Source: Anarhynchus alexandrinus
Lineage: Eukaryota > Chordata > Aves > Charadriiformes > Charadriidae
Length of the DNA stretch: 64,000 nucleotides
Assembly (NCBI GenBank): GCA_008711295.1
Contig: VUYV01000329.1
Span: forward strand, 574,367-638,366
Reading direction: 5' to 3'
The position numbers were made by a program, and so were the translations under genes. Below are positions 21,666 through 35,316 of the stretch, piece after piece. Below the pieces are notes generated by a model. It made no database searches. It saw only the letters and a list, made by a program, of their open reading frames with translations, and was not told where the DNA came from. The first letter of the stretch is position 1, and every line of letters begins with the position of its first letter.

Positions 21666-24600
21666 ATTTGTTCATTCTGTAATTGCTTATCTACATTATT
21701 CCCATAGCTTACCTGTTACGCTATATGTGGATGATTACAAGACATTCTTCAGAAGTACGTAAGGTGTGAACAGTACTACTACTAATATTAATAAAAACGT
21801 TTAGACTACAGCTATGAAGGGGATCTACAGAAGAGGTCACCGTTTCCCACCTTAGTAGTGAGAAAAGAGAGAAAGTGACCTATCCAATCTGTCAATCTGT
21901 CACACATGCAACATGGCAGTGCTCTGGCCAGAATCCAATACTATGGAGTCCCCAAGACTTTACAAACATGGTCGCATATACAATTCTAGCCAAAAATTGT
22001 TTTACAGGTGATTCAAGTTTTTGGTCACTTTTTACTGGAGCACAAAAAGCTTACTTTGGGGTTATGGTTTTTTGATTTGTCTCCTGCTTCTAAATGCAAG
22101 TTCTGCAATTCAATCTAAAATCATGAAGTCAAACACGTTCTTGTTAATTAGAAGCATACCGGCATATTAATAGACTAAGTAAGTGCTGGTAGGTTGCTAT
22201 CATAATTTTACTGCAGCAGTGCAGTGGGAACCAAAAGCAAATTAAGGTTTCATTGTGGCCAAAAACACGTAAAAAGCAGGCTGAATCCAGGTGCTATCTA
22301 GGAACAGGATCACCTATGTCCTGTGTCACACCAAACGGTGCTCAAGAGCGCACAGGCGTGTACAGCAGCTCCGTAGTTCTGCCAGTGCCAACTACGGTCG
22401 GTCAGTACCTGCAGCCCCCTAAGACTTAAACTGTCGAGGTGGTGCTGTGCCAGGGCAGTTCCCATTTCAGCTCCTGGAATACAACGCTCAGCAACTTGCA
22501 GAACCTCTAAAGAGTCTCTCCAAGGATCTTCTGTTAATTCTCTGTCTTTCAGCAGATGTATTTCCAATCTCTAGCAGTCTCTGTAAGAGAGGAGGTAATT
22601 GCCGTGCTTATCCCATGGCCTTATTTACAAAGGTGTCACAAGCAGCCGATTACCCAGACAGACTGGACAGATACACAAACACAGCAGCATGGTATCATCT
22701 GAAAATATGCGCTGCAGCAGGGGACAGAGGTATCCAGCCCTCAGAAGCTCCTTCTCCGCTGTATAAGATTGCAAACCATATTTTTTCTCCAACTCCAGTT
22801 TGCCAATACCTTTATAAGACCTCAGATTTGTACCCTAAGCAGGCTTCAAACTAATCCGGGGTTCCACTGGTTAAGCCAAAAGAATATATCAAAAATCTAG
22901 ATTTTCAAATGGTTGAGAAGTAACTATTATTTTATCTTAAAAAATTCAAATTTTATTTCAGCTCTATGCACTAATAGCACTTACTAGTTACTATTTTAAA
23001 CAGTTTTGAACTTAACCCTCATATTATAATTTTTTTTTTTGTGAAAGGCATTCAGTACTCATTACAACAAAACAGAAAGTTTGTAAAGAAGATATGAACT
23101 GCACAATAGCAAGGATTTCAAGCTACCCAGACATTATCAGCTATTCATTTTTTCCTTTTAAATGACAGATAATTGTTAGTGGTTTATTTAGGTTTTTTTA
23201 AGTAGCATAAATCAGAACAATGTAAATTTCATCAATTTTGAGCTGGTAAGAGCTCACTTCTCTTCAGCGATTATAAATTCCCAAAAAATTATTTTAGGGC
23301 CCCAAGAGTGACTCCAAGTTTAGAAGCAAAACAGAACAATTACTGTATTTGTTCCATGTTTCCAGTCATAGCCAAGCATCAATACAGAGACTTGCACTGT
23401 CTTCATCAATATCCAGAAAATCAGTAAATCACCCACAAACGTAACAGAACAGAAAACCTTACTGGCAGGTGTTCTTACTGACAGGTTTGAGAACCTTGTC
23501 CAGTATGTTGATAACTCTGGTCCAAACTTTGAGTTTCAACATAAAGAGTTAGTAGGTAAGTTGTCACTCCTGTTGTCATTATAAAGCTTGGGTTTTTCTT
23601 TTAAGAAATGCTTAGCAGAATGCAATATGTATGATCGCAGAGCTTTTTTTTTTAATTAAAAAAAAAACAAAACAAAGTAGAGCACAAATAACTCCCATCA
23701 AAACTGATATGACAGTGGGATTTATTAGCAACCTATGGCAAGAAAGCAGGAACCTTAAATGTTTATAAGCCTATGCTCGCTGGAACTTCTCCACAAAAAG
23801 TGGGTGTCAGCTGTGTAGAAAGAGACAAATTAAGAAGGTTCTGTTCTGCCCTTGATGTGCGTGCAGACTTTAACTTCAATTAGTATCATTAATCAAGAGG
23901 AGAATCGGCTCCCAAGCCTACCGTAATTTGATGTTGGTGTCTCATCAGGTACCCCATGCGCTGAGAAAAGACACACCCAAATGCTGACAATGACGTATCG
24001 CCTTGCTCTTAGCTCAGTCATATGCCATATGCTTAAACTGAGAGATAGCTGACAACGAAGACAGGACATCAATTACTGTCATCCAGCCATGTACCAAAAC
24101 ACACATGGGTTCATCCCAGCTTCCCTGTCATATCACTACATGAACCCATTAAACGTTCTGTATTTAAAACCCTTGCTTTTCGCCAGAAACCATAATTAAT
24201 CTAATTGCAGTAGGCACAGAGGCTCAGGTCAGGCAAGGATGGAGCCTGCAGGGGCGAGTACAGTTAAAGCTGACACCACCATAGCCAGCAGTCTGAAAGC
24301 CACTCCTCAGCTGCTTCTGCAACTTGCACCTCTTTGAATTTAAATGGAGATTTAAAGACATACTTTGACTTTCTAGCTCCTTATATAAATGAATGCGAGA
24401 AACAGATGATCTACAAATTGTTTCACTGTCTTGCGTGAGGATGAGTTTTAATTCCATCCAAAGTCTTTAGTTGTGGCTGGGGAGCCATTCAGAACACACC
24501 CCACGCAAAATACCACATCTCAAACTCACTGGGGCTGTAACGTGGGAAACTGAACCCAAAGCTCATGTTTCGCTCCCCTGACTGATAGTGACAGGTTAAA

Positions 24601-27600
24601 AACGTGCAAACCCCACTCCCAAAGACTGTTTCTCATGCATGACGATGGGTGCTTTAAGACTTTTACTCCGAGTATTTGATTATTACTTGCCTTTCTGGAA
24701 TACATTTTTACCATTATTCAAGGATCAGAACTAGAATTAGGAAGAATATTACACCAGATCTTTATTCCTTGTGTTCACTGATGTGACTTCTCAGACATTA
24801 AATCAGAGTAAGCGTGGAAACTGGAAGTGACATAAATGCAAAAAAAATCATACACAGGATGCAGAAAAAATACCATTAAAACATTTTCTTATGCAAAATA
24901 GCTATTATACACTGGAAACTGAACCTTAGAAAATCACACAATAAAAGATATTTATAAACTTCCTGTATTGGAACAGGACAATCTATTTCAATGTTTTTGG
25001 TTTCCCCAAAGTTTTTGATGATCCTTGAGCTTCCCATTTCAGCATTAGCATTATTTTCCACAATCAAACATATATATTGTAGCATTAATCTTTATATCAA
25101 TCATTATAAAACCTTCAATATTCATGTTGTTGCTTCAAAAAAAAAAAACCCCTCTGCAGCTAAAAGGCTGCTGAAAGCTATATAGTAAAAAGGTTTTTTG
25201 TAATTTATAATGGAAAAAAAATTTTTTTCCTGATGGTGTCTAAACTTTCTTTCTCTAGCTTATACAGTGGGACCACTAAATTTAGTAAGTTTTTGGGAAG
25301 TTTTAAAGTTTGTAGATTTGTCCTTGAAAACTCGTATCAACTGTTTTTAATAATACAGATTTAAGCAGCCTATGTTAAGTAGTATGAAAACGTATCTTCC
25401 ACATTAGATAAAAATGCAACTTTGTTTGCATGGTATTTGTGTTCTTGCGTAAGGATTTCTTCCTTTTCCTACATACGGAGTAAAATACTTGTATTAAAAG
25501 GAAACATTAATGAAATTTTGTAATAAATAAATCTACTTTTAAATCCCACTTTCAAAAAGCAATTAAAGATACTTATCTATTGATAGTATAAGGAGTATTT
25601 ATGAGCTTGGCTTTTACAAGTTCTATTTGGTATCTATTTGCGCTTTTGAAATGGAAGTTCTTCGGAAATATACTTAGTATGTACAAACAAGACACACGGA
25701 GAAGTTACTGGATACCACTGACATTGGCAATTGTTGCCTGCATCGTGTGTGATGTCCCCTTGGTGTTCTAATTGTGGGCCAAATTATCTCAGAAAGCTGG
25801 GCATTCGCTATGGACTAAATCACAATTATTGCAAAGTGAAGGCAATTACTGCATAGCAGCTGAGGCTTGGTAACATACGGCCCTGAAGCAACTTCCCTGT
25901 GTAACTTAGCCCTAAGTGATATTGAAAATCCATGTGGTTAAGGCTCCTTAAGGGCTTTGAAACTAGGATTATGTTGCCTAGTAAAAAGTAGGTGCTTTTG
26001 AAATTTGTAACTTTCAGTAATATAGATGTTTGCTATTACTTTTTAGCTTGTTTTTTCCCTTTTTTCTTTCTTCAGCTCTCAGCGTTGATCTTACCTACTT
26101 GTAGAAGCATAATTTTAAAAATGTTCTCTGCCATCTCTATAGAATTTTTATTGTTATTTTAATGTTATGTGAGTTTCTCACAATATTGAGGGGTTTTTTT
26201 CAGTGAAATTAAACTGGAAAAATACTTGATAAAAATTATAAAAAACCTGTATTAAACTTTGAAAATTATTTGGGAGTTGAGGGTGACTAGTAATCTAGTC
26301 AGCATGTCAAGAATCTGAAAGAAAAAGAGACATACTTTTGTTTGATATTTGTTAAGGATTTTTTCATCTGTCAGCCCTGAAAACTAAGCATGAGATCTGC
26401 ATCTCACAATGGATTCTTTCTTTTTCATGCCTCATCAGTCCTGGTAATAAAAGAGGACTTGGATTTTGCTTTTATATATTTAGTGGTAGGTTCACTGTTT
26501 TTCATTGTGTTTCTTTTTTTTAGTGTCACTCAAATACACTCGTACTACTCACTGAATGGTTATGGGGTTCGCAAGTATGCAAGCATAATAGTCATAGAAC
26601 AATTTTGAATTACCGACAGCAATATTCTATAAAAGAAAAGTCCACAGGAAAAAGAGGGGTGTCATTTCTTCATTTCTTTTAAAGTACCAACTTATTCTCA
26701 AGGCTTAAATTTTTTTTTAGGTTTTTTTGGTTAACTTTTACATTCATAAGGAAGCCTGAAGCAAGTTTGCTAGTTTGAAAAGATGCTTTTACAGAAGGGT
26801 TTTAACAGGGTATTGTTTATTTTCTTTCTATTTTACTAGCCTTTATTTCATTGCACACATTGAAATAGGGTAAGATTGGACTGAATAGGAAAAGCCTAAA
26901 ACTGTCCCTATTTTATGTGGAAGTTCATTCTACCATTTCAGCCTCTTCCCAAGAAGTCACTCTCTCTTGAGCACAAGGTCTTCATCCTTTTGATAGAATG
27001 TACCTGACACATACAACTTCGGATTACTTCCTATCTCACAAATATTTGGTGATAACAGAAATTGCCACCTGAGAAAGCCACACTGTAATGACACAGCTCT
27101 GATTTCATAAGGTCTTCACGTCTTAGTAAAGTGTATTATTACAGAATGAAGATAAGAAAGGCATGCAAAATTCATGATCAGACGTGGCACAGGGATTCTT
27201 AAAAGACTGAAATCTTAGAAAAGATAGCATGAAAACTTGTACATCAAATAGTCACATGTGAAATTCAAGAGGTATCCTGGATCCCTCCAAAGGCCTATAA
27301 TGTGATAGATTACCATCACTGCTGACCACAGACTCTGCCTGCTCTCCCGTTACGACCTTGCAGATCTCCCATCCCTTCCATGTGGTTCCTCTGAGAATCC
27401 CAGCTGGCTTTCACTAACTCCTAATAGGGAAAATTATGTTTGCTTGCTTTATCTCACCAAATAGAGGTAAGGTGCTGAGATTTAGTGAAGCAGACTACGC
27501 AAAGAACCACTTGAATTCAGTTATAAAAGGTCAGCAATGATTTTGAAAGCCAAACATGGAGGAAAAGACAGCTGACTGCTTTCTAATTGGTATTTTTAAG

Positions 27601-29270
27601 TGTCATGCAGATATTGCATACAGCACAAAAAGTAGGTCTAGAACAAGCTTATTCTATTTACATGAAAGAATAAAAGCATTCAATAGCTTAGAAAAAGCAA
27701 ATGGCTTCAGAGAAGATCCTGATGGATGGCTCTTGGTGAGGAAGGGGAGATGACCATCTTGCATAGTGTTAGTGCCATGTTGCCTACATGCTAATTTCAC
27801 TAATTACTGACTAATTCCTGCTAGCTTCCACGTGTGCTGTGTTGAAACACAGGGAAAGACATAAAAAAAAGTGTAAACACATAGAAAACCTTATCAGGTT
27901 ATGCCTATATGGCAAGATATCCTATTTTCAGGTGACTTTGTCCTAGTTTTGTATCAAAGTTTTTGTATCAACAGCTGCTTCGTTACACAAGTTAATAATA
28001 TCCCTAAACATCCTACATATCATCAAAAGATTCACCACAGCAGCTGTTATGAGCAAAACAAGTGATTAACAGTTTACAGTGTACACGAGTGAGCAGTAAG
28101 AAAGTGCGTTTGTTGGCCCATGCTCAGCCATAGGCCTGAGTTAGCCCGAGTAGGCCGACACGATATTCAGCAGCATTAATTGTTGGGGAGTAACAGTCTA
28201 CTAACTGCAGGACTTTCAAACATAGTTTGTAGACATATTTCTGTGCTTTAACATCTACACTTTCAGCTGGCTACCGAAAAAAGCTGGATTCTACATTTGA
28301 AGATGTACCTTTCAAATCTTGATGTTGTACTGGTAGATGGCCCAGCTGAGAGTTAGTACAATAGCAAGAGCTATTTGTAGAACAGATTTTTATTTTTTAA
28401 CAGATTTTAAGTGTCAATTATTAAACAGGAAAATTTTGTAAGTGTCCACATGTGACATGATTAGAGCATATACCACTAATTAGTCTAATGGCAGCCACTG
28501 TTAAATATTTATAACCATTAAGAAGGCTAAACCATCAACAGCAATATGATTGAGATTCACGGTATTCAGAGCGTAGAGATGAAGAACATTTTCTGTCAAA
28601 ATTAGGTACTCTAGGGAGGTGGACAGAAATAAAGTAGGAAAAGGGAGCGAAAATTGATGACTAAGAAGGCTCAAGGAAGAATTTCACTTTGTATTCTGCT
28701 ATTACCTATAAGAAGATGAAGTCAGCAAGTCATTTTTAAGAGCAGTTAAAAGTTTAGGCACCTTGTAAGAGAAGAAAAAAATCAAGTAAAAGGGTCATGA
28801 GTGAATAGTACTTTATCATCACATATGTGCTAGTTTGAGAGATCACCTTTGTTTGAAAGACCCTTAAACAATTATTTAGCCTTAGCTGCGTATTTAGATT
28901 CCATTCTGATTTCAAATGTGATGAGGTAAAAAAGGGCATTGGTCAACTTAAAGTTCTGAAAATGAAAAAAATGGAGTGGTTTCATGATATATCAATTTAA
29001 TGTACTACCAAACACATTCAACTGGTGTAAGAGCAATTAACCAGATGCTGCTGGTATAAACACATTTTGGATATTAAATTCCATCTTCACTCATTGAGTA
29101 GAAACTCACATGTTCCCTGGTCAACAGTTTGCAAAGTCAACCCTCCTAAGAACACAAGTCTGTGCTGATGCATTTTGATAGGCTAATGCTAGTAAGAAAA
29201 CTATACACAATACACCACCTTTATATGTAAACAAATCCCAGTGGCACCCCCAGTGTCTGAGCAGGGATCA
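21666..29270. other. Long AT-rich stretch, no gene recognised
   Basis: No transposon hallmark or RNA gene is seen across 7.6 kb. A 135-codon plus frame (22447-22854) beginning at a GTG and an antisense 85-codon frame (22310-22567) lie in a locally GC-richer patch at about 22.3-22.8 kb without recognisable domains. A/T palindromes occur at 23644-23667 and near 25212-25230. The rest is AT-rich with short chance frames. Confidence 0.55.
23644..23667. repeat. Perfect A/T palindrome (T10-AATT-A10)
   Basis: Ten T, then AATT, then ten A form a perfect 24-base palindrome. It could extrude as a hairpin or disfavour nucleosomes. It may also be chance abutment of two homopolymer tracts. No element boundary is recognised beside it. 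Confidence 0.85.
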
Positions 29271-29390
29271 CACGGAGCCTCCTGTGTTTCAGCTTGTGCC
29301 CATTGCTTCTTGTCTTGTCACTGGGCACCATTAAAAAAGACTGATTCCATCTTTACACTCTCACCAGATCCATGAAAATTAGCCTTTTAA
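29271..29390 (-). mobile_element. Decayed CR1 ORF2 fragment, minus strand
   Basis: The plus strand shows CGGAGCCTCCTGTGTTTCAG, CTTGTGCCCATTGC and TTGTCACTGGGCACCATT, then a weaker CCATCTTTACACTCTC block. These are the complement of a CR1 ORF2 C-terminal segment, equivalent to about 21500-21600 in the copy at 21.2 kb. The 3' end of the element is not present, so this is an internal remnant of an old insertion. Boundaries are approximate. Confidence 0.8.
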
Positions 29391-32300
29391 CTGGTCTCAG
29401 TGGATTGCTATTCATACCCAAAGATGAATTATCCAGACCAAAAAAAATAACCGCTTAATGGTAATGCCTACTTCAGTGTTTTTTAAAAAAAAAAAAGTAT
29501 TTAAAAATGTAATTTGTATTCATCACATTTTTTGCTTTTAGTGCCTATTTCCCCATTTGTATGTGGACATTCTATGGAAGTACTTGGAATGACTATTTTT
29601 CAATATCTGTGTATCAATTAGCATTTTGATCTACTTAGCCAATACTGACAAATTTTAAAAATCAGCCACATGACTTCTTTGTAAAAGTTATGCTCTCACA
29701 AAGCAAAGATCTTTGCTTTATTTTTCCTGCAATATTTGTCAGAAAAACTTAAGTTTCCCTTCTAAAATTCTCCATGGTCAGTGGCATTGCAAATAAGCCC
29801 ACTAATATGTTTTGCCTTCTGAAGTATTACATTTGTTCAACAGATTTAAAAATATGTAACTCCACATGCTCATTATCTTCTTCAGTTTGGTAAGGAGGCT
29901 GTCAACCTTGTCAATTATAGTACTTCACAGACTTCCCTTTCATTTTTTCCTCCCATGTTTTCTAACCTTTCTGATCATGATCTACAGAAATTTTCTCTAT
30001 ACGCTCACTTTGTCTTCAAATAGCCCTTTTTGAAAGAATCTCCCCTTTACTTTTTCATCAGACTTTGTAGTGCACAGGTAGTATATCTTTATTATTCCAG
30101 TGTTGCTTTCCATCTTTTATGGATTCAATTTTCACTATGTATTATATTCTGCAGAGCTATTGTCCTCTTCACCTCCTCAGTTCATCCTTCTGTTCTGCCT
30201 TTTTTACCTGTAAGCCCCTTCTCCCTACTGTGACCTTTCCGAGTCCTTTGAAATCTCCTCAGTTTGTGCCTGTCCTTCAAGTCACACTGCTACCCTTCAA
30301 AATAATTTTGCTGACTGCAGCCTGGACCTCTGTTTGAACATTTTATTCTATACTACTTTTCAGACATATTCTAACTGGAGACAACCCAGAAAAAAAAAAA
30401 AAAAATCAACTATCTTTTAATCTGAGAACCTACCAAACCAGGGAAGCAATGCCATGCCGTTCAGGCCTCTGATTGCTCCCAAGGAAGTGCTGCTTTCTCT
30501 GAAGAGTTTCAATGGTCAGGAGGTAAAAGGGCTGAATTTTATTGGAAAGAAGACTGGAGAGAGGAGAAATGAGGATATAAAGTAACTTACTTAAAACACA
30601 CCTATTTAATCAATGTTCCACTTCGTATTTTCACACAATCTGAGGTGAAGGTTTTCAATCACTTCTGAAAAATCTGTATGTAACCTTACTGATGAAGAGA
30701 AGTAATAAATCATGGGTTTACAATTTTAGCCACTACACGTAGATTAAGTAAGTTGGATCATCAAGCTTTGATTCTATCAGACAGTCTTAGATGCATTTAA
30801 GCAATAAACTTAACCGTATTTTATGGGATGCCACTTTTCTAGGACACAAACTTCATGCTGAACCTGTGTTAACCAAATGTTCGTGAACAAGCAAACTTTC
30901 TTAAAGGCTGCCAGCCATATTCTGTCACTTCTTCTAATTTTGATTTCATGCTTATCATCGCAGTCTGAGCTGCAAAAATTTACAGGTCAAATACTGAACA
31001 AGGAACATTCTTTGTCTCCAGTAATAGCCTGGCAACTCCTATTTCCTCCTGGTGTTCTCCCACTTGCTGCAAAAATCATATTTTCAATGTACAAAAACTT
31101 GTACACGCCTCGATACCTCAGGTTTTACTTTGAACAAATTTCCTCCTTCCTCATCTCCTACGGTACAAGACTGATCTAGCGTCAAATGAATAAAGTATAA
31201 GAGCAGGAAATAGAAAAATCAATCTCAAATACACTGGAAGTTTTTGGAGGATACAAAACATCGGTCTAATACAAATTTAAACAGAAATAATTTAATAATA
31301 ACTGTTCCATTTCTTTAGTCATTGATTTTACAGTAGAAGATGCCAACTCACAAATGTACATATGGCAAAGTTGTCCGAAGGAGTAAGAAAATTTAGCTTT
31401 ATTTTCCTTCATTAGCCTTCAGCTTTTGGACTTGCCCTCTTACTAGTTGTTAGGATGTTCTTTTCAACTCCTTTTCAGGAATGTTTATGAACTGTTTCTT
31501 TGTAATTAAGAGCCATGTGCATACCCCTGCGACTCTTATACGTTTTCAGCCACTTTTACTTAATATTCCTAGGAAGCTACAGTCTGGCGGCACAGAAGCT
31601 GACAATAGTTGGAACTAGACTTTTGAAATTAATGAAAGCTATGCCGCTTCACAGTGAAATCATTATGCGGGACGAGGGACTTCTCTGATACAAAAAATAT
31701 CTTAAAAGCAATACTAAACAAGCACTTTCTGATGTCCTTAAGGATTCATTTTTAGGGTATCACTAAAAGGAGAGACAAGATATTAATGAATAGCTATCAT
31801 AGTCCTAAGTTACAGTTATTTTCAAGTATTTGTTTTAAGCATTAATTAACAAAGCAGTGTCATGTCATAATTGGCTCTAGTACTTTAATGCTAAGATAGG
31901 AAGAGGCTTCATAATAATGGTGCTAACTTATAAAAAGCTCTGCCAGTCCCCTTTGTTAACAAAGATGAAATTTCAGTTCACTAGGAACATGATTTCAATA
32001 CACATGCAGTGATAATCCAGGTAAAAAGAGACGTATTCAACTCCATCTATTGAAGCTGCAAAGTGTGTTGAAGAGTTCTAACACAGTTTATTCCTTTTTG
32101 TGAAGGAGTAGCTAGGAAAATGAACGCTGCATTAAGAATATTTTTTAGGCATTATATGGAAATTTTTTTGTTTTCTTTCAAGATTTTATATCCTGCATCA
32201 TATATTTCAGTGCAGTTAACATTTTTTTGAAAGTTTTAAGCTGTACAATGTTGTTAGGCCTGAGCTAAAAAAAAATAATATAAAAATTAATATAAGTTCA

Positions 32301-34715
32301 GCTACACATCTATTTAAATCAAATATCATTAAAGGAAACTTTGGATGGCATATTCAGGAACATAAATATCTCAAAAATAGGTTGATAGCTCTTTCACATT
32401 GTAAATGTTTTGTGAACTTTTAATTCCCATTTACTTTTTTAACCTGCTTAAGATATACACAAAAAAGAAAAGTATGCTAGTGTGGTCCATGGTCAACAGG
32501 AGCGTCTCAACTCCTTTCTCTTGAGTGATCCCAGAGAGCAAGATCCAGTGTGTAGAACTCTGCCTCTTTAAAGGTGATGCTATAGAAGGGAACCAGAGCG
32601 CTCTATCCTCTGGCAAACCTTGTTTGGTGAATACCTAATGTATCCCCTCTGTTTAGGCTGCTCAGAGCAATGGGACAGTACAGCTTATAGGATACAGACT
32701 GTCACACAGGATAGCTTATAAAACAAGGTTATTACAATCAGTTTGATCTCAACAGCTGAGATCAGCAGAGACAACCATTTAGAAGGATCTGTATTTGAAA
32801 AGCCTTGCTGGTAAAAACTCGGGGTTTACCCTATCCTTGCTTTCCACTCCTGTGAATAGTCAAGGTAGTGTGTAGAAATAATCAAGGTAACATGTATAAA
32901 GTTGTTTGCACGAACGTGTAAGAACACTCATTGTTTAATTATTCATCCTGAGAGGTATGGAAACACTGCTATTCCTCTTTCCCAAATAAGAGGTACAGAA
33001 ACAATGAGGCTCATGAAAAGACTTGGATACCTAACTCAAGGCAGATGAAGTCCAAAGACCAAGAGCTGGTCCCTGACGTCCGCATGCAACCGTCCACTGA
33101 CATTTTCCTTAGATCCAAGTGGATCTAGACATAACGGACTTATTCAGGAAGCACATTGTACTATTTTCTAGCAAACAGTCCAGCAGATTTAAGAGAAACA
33201 GCAATAGCCATAGAAAGAGTCCGTAAAATTAATGGCAAAATTCCTAATCCTGCGATTTAAATTACTATCTTTTGTAGGGGAAGATAAAAGCAGAAAAATG
33301 AAAGTGTTCTTCAGCTCTTCAAGAGGTATTTCAGTATCTCACCAAGGAAAAAAAAAATAAGCAGCATAAACCAGTTCTTTTTAAATAAGTGAAATATATA
33401 AATCAATGTAAACATTTTAACAACCAACATAAATAACTGCAGATCTTATCAATAAAGCTGGAAAGTACAATTGAACTCTAGCCTATCTCTTAATATGAAT
33501 CTCAGTGTCTTGTAAACCAAGCTTGCTATTTCTAGTCCAGTGAACAAACTTAATTATTTCAAAATGTGACTGATAAAAATTTATACTGTGCAAGTATGTA
33601 ATACTTCCCTTGAAAGAATTCTGAAAAAAATGTGAAAAGATAGACACTAAACTTTCTTCCTAGATTCACCTAAAATCTGTTATACATACCAGTTACACCA
33701 TCAGTTACTAATGTACTTATGAAAATTGTTAGTCATTAACCATTTGATATAATTTTTAGTTGTGAATAAATAAAACTTTAATTGAAGTCTAACCCTTACA
33801 TATCAGTGAATAACTTAATTTTCCTCCAACGAATAATGTAAAATAAGCTATTTCTCTAGAATATTATTACTTTTGCTTCCTTTTGTCTTACAGTCTATTC
33901 TCATTTCTAGCACTTTCAATATCCCTCAATATTCATTAGTAAAAATGCTGTCAGTTTGCTTGGTTTCCGATCCAAATTTTCCTCTGATGCTCTAATGCAC
34001 GTTGCATCATTGCCCACAAAAAGTCACTTAAACTTAATAGGATTCCTTGAAGGCAGCAAGACTTATTTCATTCATGTACAACATGGTATTGACTCATCAT
34101 CCTGGAATACAATTGTAATATATTCCTGTTTACGACTGGGAAGGTGAGTTGTGTGTTTATGCTGATACATATAAATGATAAAAACATAAATGTGTTTTCC
34201 TCTTCAGATGAAACATTCGTACACTTGCAGTAAACATTTAATTCAGCTAGTAAAATCCTGACACCGCTTTCAACTACTTTATAAATTTATCTCTGTCAAA
34301 TGACATTTTTCATACTCTATTTTACTTATTCTGAATTATTTATGTTAAATTACATCAAGAAGAGATTTAGAATGAATGACAATAAGGTTCCCATGGAATA
34401 ATCAGACATCTGTTGTTGTTTTTCACTCAAAGGCATTTTTCTAACCTCAGCTTTTTTAAAATCCCGGTCCACCTTTCTACAATGAAGAAACAACACAGAA
34501 GTGATAGTCTGGAGAAGATTTTTTTTTACCCCACAAAAACATAGATTGAGATGTGAATATATTATTCTGAGATTGCAGTTAAATGAATTTGGAACAAAAC
34601 TAAAAGGATTTTCCTTCTTCCTCTGTGGATTGTGATTGAAAATGTGTGCTGGAAAAAGGCTGGCCATAGCTGCTAAAGCAGAGGACAGTCAATTTAAGCA
34701 TCATTATTTTGTAAT

Positions 34716-34749
34716 CTTTTCTTTTTTTTTTTCTTTTTTTTTTTTTTTT
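34716..34749. repeat. T-rich homopolymer tract
   Basis: T-runs interrupted by three single C cover about 34 bases. On the minus strand this is an A-rich tract, and minus-strand frames here (34600-34833) carry an artefactual lysine run. No retroposon body with it is recognised. Confidence 0.85.
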
Positions 34750-35057
34750 GCTGTTGTCATTGCAGTCCTTCAAACTTGAGTTCATTTTCAGTGACTTCTC
34801 TTCCCCATCACCTACAACTGAGTAAATCATCATCCAATCTCAGCAAAGTATAAAACATCTTGAGGTATGCTATATTGGCTTGGGTTTAGCTTCTTTTCCC
34901 AAGGAAAATGTAGATATCCTCCAGGTCACTTTCTCAGTACAGAAAGTATACATACTGCAGGCACTTGCATGCATAACTGATAAGGAGGGAGAGAAAGAGG
35001 AACAGATTCTTAAGAGAATTCATGTAATCTAATCACATTTTCTTGGGAAATTTTAGA

Positions 35058-35076
35058 ATATATATATATATATATA
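35058..35076. repeat. (AT)n microsatellite
   Basis: Nineteen bases of uninterrupted AT dinucleotides. Likely length-polymorphic, with no visible function. Confidence 0.9.
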
Positions 35077-35285
35077 AGCTATCTCCAGTCCTCTTTCACT
35101 TCTCACTGACACACGCTGGAAATACAATGTTTTTCAGACTCTTTTGGGATGTGAAAAATATTTGTATTGTATCAAAAAATATATGCCCACATACCATAAA
35201 AAATTACCCAGTTTGCACAGTAGGATACACTTTTAATGTAATGCAGATTTTGCTTATTAACGATCATGATCATCGTTTCATGATG

Positions 35286-35315
35286 GTGAAAATCACCACT
35301 GCTTTGTTTGGAATC
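35286..35315. repeat. 30-bp direct repeat, left copy, ending at an unknown base
   Basis: This 30-base segment (starting GTGAAAATCACCACTGC, ending TTGGAATC) recurs exactly at 36856-36885, 1570 bases to the right. It ends immediately before the single N at 35316, after which the two contexts diverge. A 30-base exact match ending at an N suggests an assembly join or misplaced contig end rather than a biological repeat. Confidence 0.9.
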
Positions 35316-35316
35316 N
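35316..35316. other. Single unknown base at a suspected join
   Basis: One N follows directly after the left copy of the 30-base repeat. Together with 8570 it is one of only two isolated unknown bases in the window, and both abut sequence that is repeated nearby. Confidence 0.9.

Larger units (their letters stand above)
29391..35285. other. AT-rich sequence, no gene recognised
   Basis: The strip at about 30.0-30.34 kb is pyrimidine-rich and produces overlapping leucine-rich frames that reflect composition. A 100-codon plus frame at 30877-31179 has no known family. Homopolymer tracts lie at 30390-30405 (A) and 34716-34749 (T), and a TA repeat at 35058-35076. Nothing else can be supported. Confidence 0.55.

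Noticed and set aside
22310..22854. 135-codon plus frame and antisense 85-codon frame
   Set aside because: The plus frame begins at GTG, which is not a plausible vertebrate start, and has no domain. A spliced exon cannot be excluded but is not supported.
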